Made by a program: the position numbers and the translations under genes. A stretch of 64,000 bases of DNA from Tricholoma matsutake (taxonomy: Eukaryota > Basidiomycota > Agaricomycetes > Agaricales > Tricholomataceae). Below are positions 35,538-46,905 of this stretch, one piece after another (position 1 is the first letter of the stretch; each line of letters opens with the position of its first letter). The notes below the pieces were generated by a model that was not told where the DNA came from, did not search any database, and saw only the letters and a program-made list of their open reading frames with translations. The stretch covers positions 8,122,001 through 8,186,000 of the forward strand of contig AP026547.1 in the NCBI GenBank assembly GCA_026075535.2, written 5' to 3'.

Positions 35538-36791
35538 ACGAACGTGCTGCCCAAGATAGGCAGGTACGGACTGGACGACGCTTCCCAAAGCTCCACAGAG
35601 TCCCTACACACCGTTCCAGATAATCTCGCCTTTATTACGCCACCATTTTTGCCAAATGCGCTCCCTAGCGACATGGATGCATCAGAACGCTTTGATGCGC
35701 TTGAAAGCGATGTTTCTGGAATGCGCGTGCAAATCGACTCGCTTAAATCTACAATTGAAAATTTTGTTAGGACCCTCCAGGCTAACCCTATGACCAATAG
35801 TTCCCCCTTTACAACTCCAAGCACACCCAACAACGATATTTTGCCAAACACGTCCACTAAGGAACGTGCCCAGATCAATCCGTCCCCCCCTGCCAAATTT
35901 AATGGTGCATGTGCGCAGGGACGTGCATTCCTTAATTCCTGTGAGTTATACATTAGTCTCCAGTCACATCAATTCATTGATGAGGCTGCAAAAATTTATT
36001 GGGCCTTCACATACATGAAATCTGAACGCGCCTATATCTATGTGGACCGTATCCTACGTCAAACTAAAGAACTTGGTTCTCTACCTTTCTCCACTTGGGG
36101 TGACTTTCGAGCTGAGTTCGTACGCCACTTCTGCCCCCTCAATGAACGCCACCGAGCAGTGACACGACTTGAGTCATCCGCTTACCACCAGGGACGTCGA
36201 TCCGTGGATGACTATATTGATGAGTTCAAGGATTTGGTGGACATGGCAGGATATGGGAGTGGGTTACCAGTGGTGGTGAAGTTCCAACGGGGGCTCAACT
36301 GAGAAATTCAGGACCAGATTGCACAGATGTTGGAAGGGCACCCAGCGGACGATGATATCCTTGCTTGGTATGAAGCTGCTTCACTCTGTGACGAGAACCA
36401 ACTCACAAATGCGGCATTTAATGCTGCATTCCATGCTCCAACTACCACTCATATGCCCTACACCTTCAATTGAAGCCTCCCCCGCCCTAACCCCATTCCT
36501 GTTCGTCAAACTCCAACACCAGCTGTCAATGTCCCAGTACCAATGGATGTTGATGCAGCCCGCAGCCGTGCACATAAGTTGGATCTCTGCTACCATTGTG
36601 GGGAACCTGGACACAGGGCTGGAGCGTGTCCCCATTGTCAGGATATCCACATGCTCACCCCCGAGGGATGAGACGAACTCCTGCAAGATTTGTTGGCGCT
36701 TGTAGATGTTGAGGAAGTGAAGGATCAAGTTGCAGAGGAGATTAAGTTGGAAGTTGTAGAGGAGCAGGATTTTCCTATTCGCAGTGAGTGA
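35538..36791 (+). pseudogene. Element A gag with CCHC zinc knuckle
   Basis: Capsid-type region (IYWAFTYMKSERAYIYVDRI, LPFSTWGDFRAEFVRHFCPL, YIDEFKDLVDMAGYGSG) followed by the zinc knuckle CYHCGEPGHRAGACPHC. The initiating ATG of element B is ACG here (35538-35540). In-frame TGA codons at 36300-36302 (TGG in B), 36471-36473 and 36669-36671; the last two are also TGA in B. The stop at 36789-36791 overlaps the start of pol. Confidence 0.88.
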
Positions 36792-39700
36792 ATCATACGC
36801 CCTCACTGCCTGTCCATAACTGCTTTGAAGTCTTGTCAGTTGAATCCCTGGAGAATGAATCCATTTCTGTGACTGCTCCCCTCTCTGACCCTTCGAAGTT
36901 GGCTAAAGACGTACCTGCTCTCCCCATCTCTCCTTCTACTCCACATCCCAAAATTAAATCATGGGAGCTTAAACTACCACGCAAGTATATTGTGGCATCC
37001 ACTCCCTCTGCACATTCCTTGAACCTAGCCATCGAACTGCAGACGACCGACACTGGACAGATACTCAGTGTCTCTGCACTCCTGGACTCTGGTGCGACTG
37101 GACTCTTCATCGATTCCCATCTGGTACAACAACATCACCTAAATACTCGCTCACTCTCATGTCTGATACCTGTATATAATGTGGATGGATCCCCAAATGA
37201 AGCTGGTGCCATCCGAGAGGTTGCAGACCTGGTTCTCCGTTACAAAGATCATAGTGAGCATGCCCTTTTTGCTGTCACTCAATTAGGAAAGCAAAAGGTA
37301 ATTTTGGGATATCCATGGCTTTGAGACCATAACCCAGAGGTCGACTGGCATACCGGGGAGGTTACCATGAGCCGATGTCCATCCCGCTGTCGGACGTGTT
37401 TCACAGAAGCCAGGCAAGAACATTGTGGACAGAAGGCAGCGATACGACGTACTCAGAAGTGTCGTGCTGGACCCCTGCCTATACCTGAAGTGGAATTGGA
37501 AGGGGTTCCTGATCTAATGCCAGACTCGGATGATGATGATGAGGACCCAGAGGAAGTGGAGGAGGGTGATCGGATCTTCTACACTGCGATTTGCTCATCG
37601 CATGAGGTGTGTGCCACATCGAACATATCCCAATGCCTCGCCGAGGCCTTCCACAAAAACAACGCTGCTAAATCCTCTACTAACTCCTTACTCCCTCATC
37701 TCCATGAGTTTGAAGACGTGTTCTCCAAGGAGTCATTCGACTCTCTTCCTGTATGCAAGCCATGGGATCATGCAATTGAACTCACCCCCGGCGCAACCCC
37801 TTCATCCTGCAAGGTCTATCCTCTCTCTCTGGAAGAACAACAGCAGCTTGACCAGTTCATCGACGAGCACCTGGCCTCTGGACGTATTTGACCATCGAAG
37901 TCACCCATGGCCTCTCCCTTTTTCTTTGTCAAGAAGAAGGATGGCTCACTTCGACCGGTTCAAGACTACAGAAGGCTCAACAACATCACAGTCAAAAATC
38001 GCTACCCACTACCCCTCATCTCCGAACTCATAAACCAGCTCCGTGGAGCCCGATACTTCACCAAGCTCGATGTCTGTTGGGGCTATAATAATGTGAGGAT
38101 AAAGGAGGGAGATGAGTGGAAGGCAGCCTTTCGTACCAACCGTGGTCTTTTTGAACCGCTTGTCATGTTCTTTGGCCTTACTAATAGCCCTGCCACCTTT
38201 CAGACCATGATGAACAACATCTTCCACGACCTCATCCTCGAAGGCGTTGTCTGCATCTATCTCGACGACATCCTCATCTTCACTCGCACGGTTGAAGAGC
38301 ACTGTCGCATCATGCGCCTCGTCCTAGAGCGACTTCAATGGTACAAACTCTACCTTCGTCAGGACAAATGCAAGTTTGAAAAGACCAAGATCGAGTACCT
38401 CGGCCTGATTATCTTGGAGGGTCAAGTGGAGATGGATCCTATCAAGGTAAACGGGGTCACAGCTTGGCCGATGCCCACAAACAAGAAGGAGGTGCAGTCT
38501 TTCCTGGGCTTCATCAATTTCTATTGGCGTTTTATCAAGGATTTCTCACATCATGCACGACCACTGTTCGACTTGACAGGAAAGGAGGCATGGAAGTGGG
38601 ATAATGCACAACAGGAGGCATTCGAAAAGCTTAAGGAGATGGTCACTTCTGCTCCGATCCTTACCTTTGCTGACAATTCACATCCTTTTCATGTAGAAGC
38701 CGACAGTTCTGACTTTGCGATGGGCGCCGTGTTGTCTCAGCAGTCTCTGGAGGACCAGAAGTGGCATCCTGTTGCGTTCTACTCCAAAAGCCTTAGTGCT
38801 GTAGAGCGAAACTACGAGATCCATGACAAGGAGATGTTGGCGATAATGCGTGCACTTGAGGAGTGGCGACACTTCCTCGAGGGTGCCCTACACAGGGTGG
38901 AAATTTGGACGGATCACAAGAATCTCGAGTACTTCATGACGGCCAAGAAATTGAACCGTCATCAAGCTCGTTGGTCCCTGTATCTATCTAGATTCAACTT
39001 CTCCTTGCACCACCGTCCAGGTCGCAGCATGGGGAAGACCGATGCCCTATCCCGATGTGCAGACCATGGGGATGGCAGCGGTGACAACCAAAACATTGTG
39101 CTGTTGCAGCCAGACCTGTTCACCATTCAGGCACTGGAAGGCATTGCACCCCAGGGCGAGGAGCGGGACATCCTACGTGACATTCGTTGCACAAACCATA
39201 GCAGTTTACATGAGGATGTTGTCCCCCGAGCTGTTAAAGAACTGAGGAAGGGATCAACCCTTTTCTTATGTGCGGCAGAGTGGGCTGAAAAGGAGGACTT
39301 GTTGTATTTCAGGGATCGCATCTATGTTCCCAATGACCCAGACCTTCGCTGGCACATCATATCCCAACACCATGACTCACAGATTGCTGGCCACCCCGGA
39401 TGCTGGAAGACCTTGGAGCTCACCTCATGGAATTATTGGTGGCCACAAATGTCACGGCTCATTGGTCAGTATTGTCGCACTTGTGACCTTTGCTTACGCA
39501 CCAAGGTTCCTTGTCGCAAGCCTATTGGTGAGCTACACCCTCTTCCTGTTCCAGAGAGTCGTTGGGATGTCGTCAGCGTCGACTTTGTGGTGGAATTGCC
39601 AGAGTCAAACGGGTTTGATGCAGTGATGTGCACAGTTGACTCAGTGGGAAAACACGCTCACTTCATTCCCACTCACACCACTGTCAGTGCCCTAGGTGCT

Positions 39701-40666
39701 GCTCAACTCTACCTCCACCACGTGTGGAAATTACATGGACTTCCTGGTGCCTTCCTCTCGGATCGTGGCCCTCAGTTCATGGCAGAGTTCACTCGTGAGC
39801 TGTACTGACTCCTGGGGATCAAACTCCTTGCTTCAACCACTTATCACCCACAAACTGATGGCCAGACAGAGCGAGTCAACCAGGAACTGGAGCAGTACAT
39901 CCGCCTCTTTGTCAATGAATGCCAGGACGATTGGGATGATCTCCTTCCTTTGGCCGAGTTCAGATACAACAACCATGTCCATGCTTCCACTCAACAGACC
40001 CCTTTCCTCTTAGACACTGGATGACATCCACGCATGGGATTTGAACCTCGCCAAACTCCCTCACACATCAAGATGGTGAATGAGTTCACAGAACACATGA
40101 GGGATAGCTTGGAGGAGGCAAGGGCAGCCTTAGCAAAGGCAAAGGATGACATGGCGCAATTTTACAACCAACGCCACTCCCCAACCCCTCAGTACAAGGT
40201 TGGTGATCGAGTTTATCTTGACTCCAGTGACATCTCCACTACACGTCCATCCAAGAAACTCACTCATTGCTTCTTGGGACCTTTCCCCATTGTCAAGTGT
40301 GTTGGAACGCATGCCTATCATCTACGCCTCCCAGCCTCCATGTCCAGACTCCATCCTGTCTTCCATGTCGTCAAATTGCTTCCAGCTCCCCCAGATCTGT
40401 TCCTGGGATGCCATTCACACCCACCACCACCACCTACAGTGATCGAGGGAGAACCCCAATACGAAGTTGAGTCAATCTTGGACAGCCGTTTGCATCGAGG
40501 AAAACTCCAGTATTTGGTACATTGGAAGGGTTATGGGTATGAGGAGAACTCATGGGTCAAAGAGTCTGATGTAAATGCCCCTCAGTTAATCAAGGAATTC
40601 CACCAACGGCACACTGCTGCACCGCATCGCATTCAAATCACGGACTTTGGTCGTATGCAATTTTGA
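36788..40666 (+). pseudogene. Element A pol: protease, RT, RNase H, integrase, chromodomain
   Basis: In the -1 frame relative to gag, beginning at GTG 36788. Protease LLDSGATGLFIDS; RT with [35 protein letters not shown] and the intact catalytic box VCIYLDDILIF; RNase H with DSSDFAMGAVLSQ, YEIHDKEMLAI and WTDHKNLEYF; integrase with CRTCDLCLRTK, VDFVVELPESNGFD and FLSDRGPQFMAEF; chromodomain YEVESILDSRLHRGKLQYLV. Four in-frame TGA codons: 37322-37324, 37889-37891, 39806-39808 and 40022-40024. At 37322 and 39806 element B has CGA. Otherwise the frame is continuous over 1,290 codons. Confidence 0.93.
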
Positions 40667-40701
40667 ATGCATCGGGGTGATGCATCTTAGAGAGGGGGTG
40701 A

Positions 40702-41127
40702 TGTAAGGGGACTAGGGGGGTGCCCTGTGTGTTTTTCCTATTTTTTATGTTCGTCCTATATTTTTCCCCACCTCATTTCCTTCTATTCTTCATTTTCTAT
40801 GATTTTTCCGGATTTTATTACTAATTTTCCCTTGCTATCATGTTTGTACATGTTGACACTTTTATATTTAGAGGGGGAGTACCCCTTCCGACACATACCC
40901 CTTGGTATGATGTCATTCAGTGGCCTTGATCCGCCTATCTCCACCTTTTTCTATTTTTAGGTTATATTTGATTTTTGTCATCTTCACATATACTGGGCAT
41001 CAGCAAGGGGATCCTTAGAGTTTTCTCTTCGGATTTCCCTTTGCTAGGTGTGTCCCCAATGCCTGTATTATGTAGTATAATTTTAACTTTGGATTTCCCT
41101 TTGCTAGAGGCTTAGGTTGCCCTTATA
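40702..41127 (+). repeat. Element A 3' LTR
   Basis: 426 bases, preceded by a purine-rich tract AGAGAGGGGGTGA (polypurine tract). Differs from the 5' LTR by seven transitions. Confidence 0.95.
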
Positions 41128-41132
41128 ACTAT

Positions 41133-43542
41133 GGTTCGCATGATGGATGTCACGTAGGATGTCCTGCTCCTTGCCCTGGGGTGCGATACCTTCCAATGCC
41201 CAGATCGTAAACAGGTTTGGCTGCAACAACACAATGTCTTGATTGTCGTCACCACCATCCCCATGATCCACATGTCGGGAGAGGGCATCAGTCTTCCCCA
41301 TGCTGTGACCTGGACGGTGGTGCAAGGAGAAGTCAAACCTGGATAGATACAGGGACCAACAAGCTTGATGACAGTTCAATTTCTTGGCTGTCATAAAGTA
41401 CTCGAGATTCTTGTGATCCATCCAAATTTCCACCTTGTGTAGGGCACCCTCGAGGAAGTGTCGCCACTCCTCAAGCGCACGCATTATTGCCAACATCTCC
41501 TTGTCATGGATCTCATAGTTTCATTCCACAGCACTAAGGCTTTTGGAGTAGAACGCAACAGGATGCCACTTCTGGTCCTCCAGAGACTGCTGAGACAACG
41601 CGGCGCTCGTCGCAAAGTCAGAACTGTCGGCTTCTACACGAAAAGGGTGCGAATTGTCAGCAAAGGTAAGGATGGGAGCAGAAGTGACCATCTCTTTAAG
41701 CTTTTCAAATGCCTCCTGCTGTGCATTGTCCCACTGCCATGCCTCCTTGCCAGTCAAGTCAAACAGTGGTCGTGCGTGATGTGAGAAATCCTTGATAAAA
41801 TGCCGGTAGAAATTGATGAAGCCTAAAAAGGACTGCACCTCTTTCTTGTTCGTGGGCATCGGCCATGCTGTGACCCCATTCACCTTGACCAGATCCATCT
41901 CTACCTGGCCCTCCGAGATAATCAGGCCGAGGTACTCGATCTTGGTCTTCTCAAACTTGCATTTGTCCTGGCGAAGGTAGAGTTTGTACTGTCAAAGTCA
42001 GTCCAAGACGAGGCGCGTAATGCGACGATGCTCTTCCACTGTGTGAGTGAAGATGAGGATATCATTGAGGTAGATACAGACGACGCCCTTGAGGATGAGG
42101 TCATGGAAGATGTCATTCATCATGGTCTGGAAGGTGGCAGGACTATTAGTAAGGCCAAAGAACATGACGAGTGGTTCGAAAAGACCACGGTTGGTATGAA
42201 AGGCTGCCTTCCACTCATCTCCCTCCTTTATCCTCACATTATTGTAACCCCAACGGATGTCGAGTTTGGTGAAGTATCATGCTCCATGGAGTTGGTTCAC
42301 AAGTTCAGAGATGAGAGGTAGCGGGTAGCAATTTTTGACCATGATGTTGTTGAGCCTTCTATAGTCTTGAACTGGATGAAGTGAGCCATCCTTCTTCTTG
42401 ACAAAGAAAAAGGGAGAGGCCATGGGCGATTTGGATGGTTGAATATGTCCAGAGGTTAGGTGTTCGTCGATGAATTGGTCGAGCTGTCGCTGCTCCTCGG
42501 GAGAAAGAGGATAGACCTTGCAGGAGGAAGGGGTTGCACCAGGGATGAGTTCGATGGCGTGATCCCATGGCTTGCGTGCAGGGAGAGAATCGAATGATTC
42601 CTTGGAGAACACGTCCTTGAACTCATGAAGATGAGGGAGTAAGGAGTTAGTAGATGATTTAGCAGTATTGTTTTTGTGGAAGGCCTTGGCAAGGCGCTGG
42701 GATATGTTTGATGTAGCACACACCTCATGCGATGGATGAATCGCAGTGTAGAAAATCCGATCCCCTTCCTCAACTTCCTCTGCTTCCTCCTCATCATCAT
42801 CTGAGTCTGGTATCAGATCAGGAACCCCCTCCAACTCCACATCAGGCAGAGGTAGGGGTCCAGCACGACACTTCTGAGTGCATCGTACCGAGGCCCTTTG
42901 TCCATGGCGCTCTTGTCTGGCTTCTGTGAAACAGGTGCGACAGCTGGATGGACATCGGCTCATGGTGACCTCCCCAGTATGCCAGTTAACATCTGGGTTA
43001 TGGTCTCGAAGCCACGGATAGCCCAAAATCACCTTCTGCTTCCCTAACTGAGTGACAGCAAAAAGTGTATGCTCACTATGATCTTTGTAATGGAGGACCA
43101 GGTCCACAACCTCTCGGATGGCACAAGCTTCATTTGGGGATCCATCCACATTATAAACAGGTATCGGATGCGAGAGCGAGCGAGTATTCAGGTGATGTTG
43201 TTGTGCGAGGTCAGTGTCAATGAAGAGACCAGTAGCACCAGAGTCTAGGAGTGCAGAGACACCAAGTATCTGTCCAGTGTCGGTAGTCTGTAGTTCGATT
43301 GCCAGGTTCAAGGAGTGTGCAGAGGGAGTGGATGCAACAATATATTTGCATGGTAGTTTGCGCTCCCATGATTTAATTTTGGGGCGTGAGGTAGAGGTAG
43401 AGAGAGGAGGGGCAGGTATGTCTTCACCCGACTTTGAAGGTTCAGAGAGGGGAATAGTCATGAAATCAGATTCATTCTCCGGGGATTCAACTGACAAAAC
43501 TTCAAAGTGGTTATGGACAGGCAACGAGGGCGTACGATTCAC
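41133..43542 (-). pseudogene. Element B pol, 5' part: protease, RT, RNase H
   Basis: Minus-strand frame from GTG 43540-43542: protease LLDSGATGLFIDTDLAQ, GYPWLRDHNPDVNW, RT start FFFVKKKDGSLHPVQDYRRL, then breaks by TGA at 42277-42279, 41998-42000 (plus another just after) and 41521-41523, each a CGA in element A except the extra one. The RT catalytic box is [11 protein letters not shown]: the first catalytic Asp of YLDD is Asn. RNase H continues with EIHDKEMLAIMRALEE-type sequence to 41133, where element A interrupts it. Confidence 0.9.
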
Positions 43543-44789
43543 TCACTGCAAATAGAAAAATCCTGCTCCTCTACACCCTCTAATTTGACCTCCTCTGTGA
43601 CCTGACCCTTCGCTTCCTCGACATCTACAAGCACCAACAGGTCCTGGAGTAGTTCATCTCACCCCTCGGGGGTGAGCATGCGGATATCCTGACAATGGGG
43701 GCACGCTCCAGCCATATGTCCAGTTTCCCCACAGTGGTAGCAGAGGTTTAACCTGCGTGCGCGGCTACGGGCTGCATCGACACATATTGGTACCGGAACA
43801 TTGATGGCTGGTGCAGGAGTTTGATGGACAGGAATAGGGTTGCATTGGGGAAGGGTTCAATTGAAGATGTGGGATGTAGGAGTGGTAGTTGGAGCCCGGA
43901 ATGCAGCATTGAACGCTGCATTTGTGAGTCGGTTCTCATCACAGAGGGAAGCAGCTTCATACCAAGCATAGATATCATTGTCCGCTGGATGTCCTTCCAA
44001 CATCTGGGCAATCTGGTCCTGAATCTCCCAGTTGAGGCCTCGTCGGAACTTCACCACCACTGGTAGCCCACCCCCATATCCTGCCATGTCCACCAAGTCC
44101 TTAAACTCATCGATATAGTCGTCCACAGATCAATGTGCCTGGTGGTACAAGGATGACTCAAGTTGTGTCACTGCTTGGTGGTGCTCATTGAGGGGACAAA
44201 AGTGGCGTACAAACTCTGCTCGAAAGTCACCCCAAGTGGAGAAAGGTAGGGAACCGAGTTCTTTGGTTTGTTGCAGAATACAGTCCACATAGAGATAGGC
44301 ATGCTCAGATTTCATGTATGTGAAGGCCCAATAAATTTTTGCAGCTTCATCGATGAATTGATGTGACTGGAGACTGATATACAACTCACAGGAGTTAAGG
44401 AATGCACATCCCTGTGCACGTGCACCATTAAATTCGGCAGGGGGGGACAGTTTGATCTGGGTGCCCTCCTTGGGCACGTTTGGTGACGCATCGTTGTTGG
44501 GCACACTTGGAGTCGTAATGGGGGAAATATTAGTTGTGGAGCTGGTCTGAAGTGTTCTGATGAAGTTTTCGATTGTAGATTTAAGCGAATCAATTTGCAC
44601 GCGTATTCCGGTAACGTTGCTTTCAAGTGTGTCGAGGCACTCTGATGCATCCATAGTGCTAGGGGGCGTGTTTGGCGAAAATGGTGGCATAATAAAGGCG
44701 AGACTATCTGGAACGGTGTGTAGGGACTCTGTGGAGCTTTGGGAAGCGTCATCCAGTCTGTACCTGCCTATCTTGGGCAGTGTGTTCAT
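43539..44789 (-). pseudogene. Element B gag with CCHC zinc knuckle
   Basis: Starts at ATG 44787-44789 (MNTLPKIGRYRLDDAS). Capsid-like blocks match element A; zinc knuckle CYHCGETGHMAGACPHC. TGA at 44130-44132 (CGA in A), 43857-43859 and 43659-43661 (both also TGA in A). Ends with a TGA overlapping the pol start, as in A. Confidence 0.88.
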
Positions 44790-44820
44790 GATTTTCGGGC
44801 CTTAGGGGAGAGTTTTCTAC

Positions 44821-45228
44821 TATAAGGGCAACCTCAGCCTCTAGCAAAGGGAATTATGCTACCTAATACAGGGATTGGGGGCACACCTAGCAAAGGGAAA
44901 TCCGAAGAGAAAACTCTAAAGATCCCTTTGCCAGTGCCCAGTATATGTGAAAACTGCAAAAATCAAATAATAACTAAAAATAGAAAAGGTGGAGATAGGC
45001 TGATCAAGGCTGCCGCATGATGTAATACCAAGGGGTAGATGTCGGAAGGGTACTCCATCTCTAAATATAAAACTGTCAACATGCACAAATGTGATAGAAA
45101 GGGAAATTAGTAATAAAATAAGGGAAAAATCATAGAAAATGAAGAATAGAAGGAACGAGGCGAGAAAAAATATAGGACGAACGTAAAAAATAGGAGAAAC
45201 ACGTGGGACACCCTCTAGTCCCCTTACA
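44821..45228 (-). repeat. Element B 5' LTR
   Basis: 408 bases; lacks 14 bases present in its partner at 33155-33576, otherwise the same ends. Confidence 0.92.
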
Positions 45229-45233
45229 CGAAC

Positions 45234-45712
45234 CTGCTCCCAGACATGCTGTGATACAGCAACCCCTTGACATCGGATGCCTCATGCTAGGCATGAGGCT
45301 TATCTCTTATTGTTTCCTGACATGCTGTGCTGCAGCACTCTGTGACATCGGATGCCTCATGCAAGGCATGAGGCCTATTGTTTCTATTGTTACCTGATAT
45401 GCATCTACCTTTCCAATTGGACGATAAAGACCTCCCTCCTAGTATAAGTACTGCGACTTGTAGTAGGGATGTCCTTAGTTTAGATCTAGGCAATCTACAG
45501 CCTTAACTTGCAAACTCATAAACTTACTCGAAACCACTAAGGAAGCCCTTTAGTGCATGAACCTGAATGACTCTATGCAGAAGGCCTGCTAGAGTGCACT
45601 ATCTACCTTACATCGGATGCTCCGAGTAAGACTAGTGCCGAATGACTCATCAAGGAAGCACCTTGTCAAACGACATCAACTAGATCGAGTGGTTGAGGCT
45701 TTGCCCTTAACA
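45234..45712 (+). repeat. Element C 5' LTR, second part
   Basis: Continues the LTR interrupted at 33154; contains AGTATAAGTACTGCGAC (likely TATA region, also at about 49639) and ends GCCCTTAACA. The section 45285-45340 differs from the 3' LTR by a rearranged repeat (TGCCTCATG-AGGCATGAGG copies). Confidence 0.9.
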
Positions 45713-46005
45713 TAAGATCTAAACTGTCTGCTAGCCTACCTACCTAGGTGTAGGCAATACATCTCAAAACACACCACAGCGACCTGGGTCTAGACAAACC
45801 ACCAAGAGAAGCGGAACCACAGACAGGTTCATCTTGGTACCGATACAATGGAAGACTAGTCCATTACTCGACCCCAGCACAGTGTTGGTTCTACGGATCA
45901 ACTGAAAGACAAAGAGGAGGTTACCTCACTGACAAAGACTTTGAACAACCACCCGAAACATCTACCCACTTCCTAACAGACGAAATTGATGACCTCTATA
46001 ACGAG

Positions 46006-46905
46006 ATGTCCGAACCTGCCACAACCACACCAATGATGTCCGTGAAGGACATTTGAATCCAATCACCCACAGACTTCTCAGGAGAGCGGACCAAGACTGC
46101 CAAGTTCCTGCAGGAGATAGACCTGTACTTGCGAATCAATGACCAGGTCTATGACACGAATGACAAGAAGATTATCTTCATGCTGTCCTTCATGAATGGA
46201 GGGACAGCAGCTGCCTGGGCGCAGGCATTTGTCAACCAACACCAATCCGAGGGACTTGGAGAATATGCAGACTTCAGACAGAAGGTCCTAGAAGCCTTCT
46301 CACCGATCGACGATGCCAGAATGGCAAAGACTGAGATCAAGAATCTCAAACAAGGTTCAGGGAACCTCGAAGAATATGTGGCAAACTTCCACATCCTGAA
46401 AGACAGGACGGGAATCACAGAAGATGCAGCCATGATTGAGTACTTCATGGATGGACTGCACCCCGAATTACTGAAGAGGGTACACACAATGGAGACAGTA
46501 CCCAATACTCTCGAAGGCTGGATAAAGGCAGCTTCAAAATATGAAGGCCAATGGAAATGGGCCATGGCAATCCTGGGAAAGACCAGGCAAAACCAGAAGA
46601 CAAACAAAACGACAAAGAAAGGACAGCCCTCTCTTGACATCAACCAACTGATGAACCAAGAACATGTGGAACACCTCTGAAAGGGATTGTGTTTCATCTG
46701 CCACCAACTGGGACACCAATCGTCCGACCACAGGGATGGAAAGAACCCCACTCAGATGGGGTCAGCACCCCCTCCCTATCGAAACCGCTTCACCCAGAAA
46801 AAGACTGGGGTGGACACCTACCAGAAAATCCACATGATGCTGGATGAACTAGACAAAGAAGAAAAAGAACGAGCCCTCAACCTCATGGAGGAATCGGGTT
46901 TTTAG
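46006..46905 (+). pseudogene. Element C gag
   Basis: ATG 46006 (MSEPATTTPMMSVKDI) then TGA, FSGERTKTAKFLQEIDLYL, the capsid-like ADFRQKVLEAFSPIDDARMA, NLEEYVANFHILKDRTG, YFMDGLHPELLKRVHTM and TLEGWIKAASKYEGQW of the retrotransposon-gag family, a TGA at 46678-46680, then CFICHQLGHQSSDH, a zinc knuckle whose last ligand is His rather than Cys. Both TGA sit where Arg would be natural. Ends EESGF at TAG 46903-46905, directly after a GGGTTTT heptamer. Confidence 0.85.
46896..46902 (+). promoter_or_regulatory. Candidate -1 ribosomal frameshift site (GGGTTTT)
   Basis: In the gag frame the bases read ..TCG GGT TTT TAG, so GGGTTTT lies in the X XXY YYZ register directly before the gag stop. Shifting back one base gives GGG TTT TTA GAA, which leads without a stop into the protease frame. 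Confidence 0.6.

Larger units (their letters stand above)
35081..41127 (+). mobile_element. Element A: Ty3/gypsy chromovirus (plus strand), inserted in element B
   Basis: 6,047 bases with 426-base LTRs at 35081-35506 and 40702-41127. Flanked by ACTAC (35076-35080) and ACTAT (41128-41132), a 5-base target duplication with one transition. Removing it restores the element B sequence RDIHHANHS..GLYEDVV in register with the equivalent stretch in A. Gag and Pol are nearly complete but carry several TGA codons. The LTRs differ at seven positions, all transitions, six of them at CpG sites, so it is the youngest of the three nested elements. Confidence 0.95.
33155..45228 (-). mobile_element. Element B: Ty3/gypsy chromovirus (minus strand), split by element A
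   Basis: Bounded by LTRs 33155-33576 and 44821-45228 (TGTAAGGGG...GCCCTTATA on the element's own strand) and a perfect target duplication CGAAC (33150-33154 and 45229-45233) inside the 5' LTR of element C. Element A sits at 35081-41127; without it B is about 6.0 kb, the same as A. Order on the minus strand: LTR, gag, protease, RT, RNase H, integrase, chromodomain, LTR. Several stop codons show that it is dead. The two LTRs differ by about 15-18 substitutions and a 14-base gap. Confidence 0.93.

Noticed and set aside
33580..45228. First impression of one long gypsy element with inverted duplicate halves
   Set aside because: LTR positions and target duplications show two separate elements in opposite orientation, one inside the other.
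46149..46751. 200-codon minus-strand frame antisense to element C gag
   Set aside because: Antisense shadow of a Glu/Lys-rich coding region; Phe/Ser/Cys-rich without motif.
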